A DNA stretch of 6,414 nucleotides from Candidatus Cloacimonadota bacterium (GTDB lineage: Bacteria > Cloacimonadota > Cloacimonadia > Cloacimonadales > TCS61), in the NCBI GenBank assembly GCA_030626645.1, contig DAOUTP010000108.1:1-6414 (forward strand). Direction: 5' to 3'. The notes below the pieces were generated by a model that made no database searches, was not told the DNA's origin, and worked only from the letters and a program-made list of their open reading frames with translations. Positions 6,298-6,414 of the stretch are shown piece after piece. Position numbers and translations under genes: made by a program. Numbering within the stretch: the first letter of the stretch is position 1; every line of letters begins with the position of its first letter.

Positions 6298-6340
6298 GTA
6301 TACAATAACCAACTAGAAAAAGTTATTGTATACATTTTTT
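6298..6340 (+). repeat. Perfect 12-bp inverted repeat followed by a T run
   Basis: GTATACAATAAC (6298-6309) is matched exactly by GTTATTGTATAC (6322-6333) around a 12-base spacer ending in AAAAA. A run of six T follows at 6335-6340, so on the plus strand it could act as an AT-rich intrinsic terminator. It could equally be an operator or an element end, because related GTATAC-containing arms follow at once. Confidence 0.7.
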
Positions 6341-6376
6341 GTATAACTATAGGTTAGTTATGTATACAAAAAAAAT
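6335..6376. repeat. Second, imperfect inverted repeat related to the first
   Basis: TTTTTTGTATAACTA (6335-6349) faces TAGTTATGTATAC plus eight A (6355-6375) across a five-base loop TAGGT. Seven bases pair perfectly next to the loop (6343-6349 with 6355-6361), then the match is broken by wobbles and an offset before the T and A runs. The arms carry the same GTATA(C)/GTTAT words as the preceding repeat, so the two palindromes form a nested set. Confidence 0.6.
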
Positions 6377-6414
6377 GGCGTGGCGTACATATGTTATAAG
6401 CTAATACAAATTGA

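Larger units (their letters stand above)
5957..6414. other. Palindrome-rich stretch without a convincing gene
   Basis: These 458 bases contain several hairpin-forming repeats, listed separately, and very AT-rich DNA between them. The only open frame on the plus strand of any size is a 51-codon one starting at TTG (6139-6294), with no clear ribosome site. The long minus-strand frame across 6126-6335 encodes a Phe/Ile/Leu-rich string, as expected from the antisense of AT-rich DNA. No tRNA, rRNA or known ncRNA was recognised. A gene starting just beyond the right edge may use this region as its upstream DNA. Confidence 0.6.

Noticed and set aside
6126..6335. Minus-strand open frame of 69 codons, very hydrophobic
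   Set aside because: Its Phe/Ile/Leu richness is what antisense of Lys/Asn/Ile-rich AT DNA gives, its start lies inside the inverted repeat, and no ribosome site precedes it.
6298..6376. Integron attC site
   Set aside because: The GTTRRRY core and its RYYYAAC partner are not present in the right arrangement; the arms are simple GTATAC-type inverted repeats.

Overview
The window is AT-rich, with short intergenic gaps and ATGA/TAATG overlaps between neighbouring genes. All three tRNAs carry a genomically encoded CCA, and promoters look sigma70-like. It reads as chromosomal DNA of an anaerobic or environmental bacterium. Gene content and the REP-like palindromes on the right would fit Cloacimonadota or another lineage near the Fibrobacterota-Chlorobiota-Bacteroidota group. 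That placement is a guess: nothing here is a firm taxonomic marker.

Layout, left to right. (1) 1-210 is the C-terminal end of a membrane protein, probably a sodium:solute symporter. It overlaps by ATGA the start of a BtpA/SgcQ-family TIM-barrel protein (207-1010). (2) A terminator hairpin and three minus-strand tRNA genes follow (1068-1371). In transcription order they are Gly-GCC, Cys-GCA and Leu-UAA, the same order and anticodons as the E. coli glyW-cysT-leuZ operon. Upstream of them on the same strand is a MEMO1/AmmeMemoRadiSam-B family gene (1416-2234). (3) A divergent intergenic region leads to a plus-strand pair. The first gene is a single ORF that fuses a complete PdxA (vitamin B6 synthesis) to a YqeM-like SAM-dependent methyltransferase (2392-4098). 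The second is rnhB, ribonuclease HII (4098-4709), joined by a TAATG overlap. (4) A good sigma70-type promoter (4781-4808) drives two overlapping genes of unknown function (4839-5396, 5393-5956). Their products share a signal-peptide, small-domain, two-membrane-segment layout and look like diverged tandem paralogues. (5) The last 458 bases hold no convincing gene but are dense in palindromes: a composite interspersed-repeat-like cluster (6012-6073), a REP-like hairpin (6105-6125), and a nested set of GTATAC-centred inverted repeats (6298-6376).

The genes do not form one pathway. PdxA makes pyridoxal-phosphate precursors, RNase HII removes ribonucleotides from DNA, and the MEMO and BtpA proteins are conserved but poorly understood. 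The most unusual items are the PdxA-methyltransferase fusion, the paralogous envelope pair, and the repeat-rich right end, which may be a small non-autonomous element or the regulatory region of a gene beyond the window.
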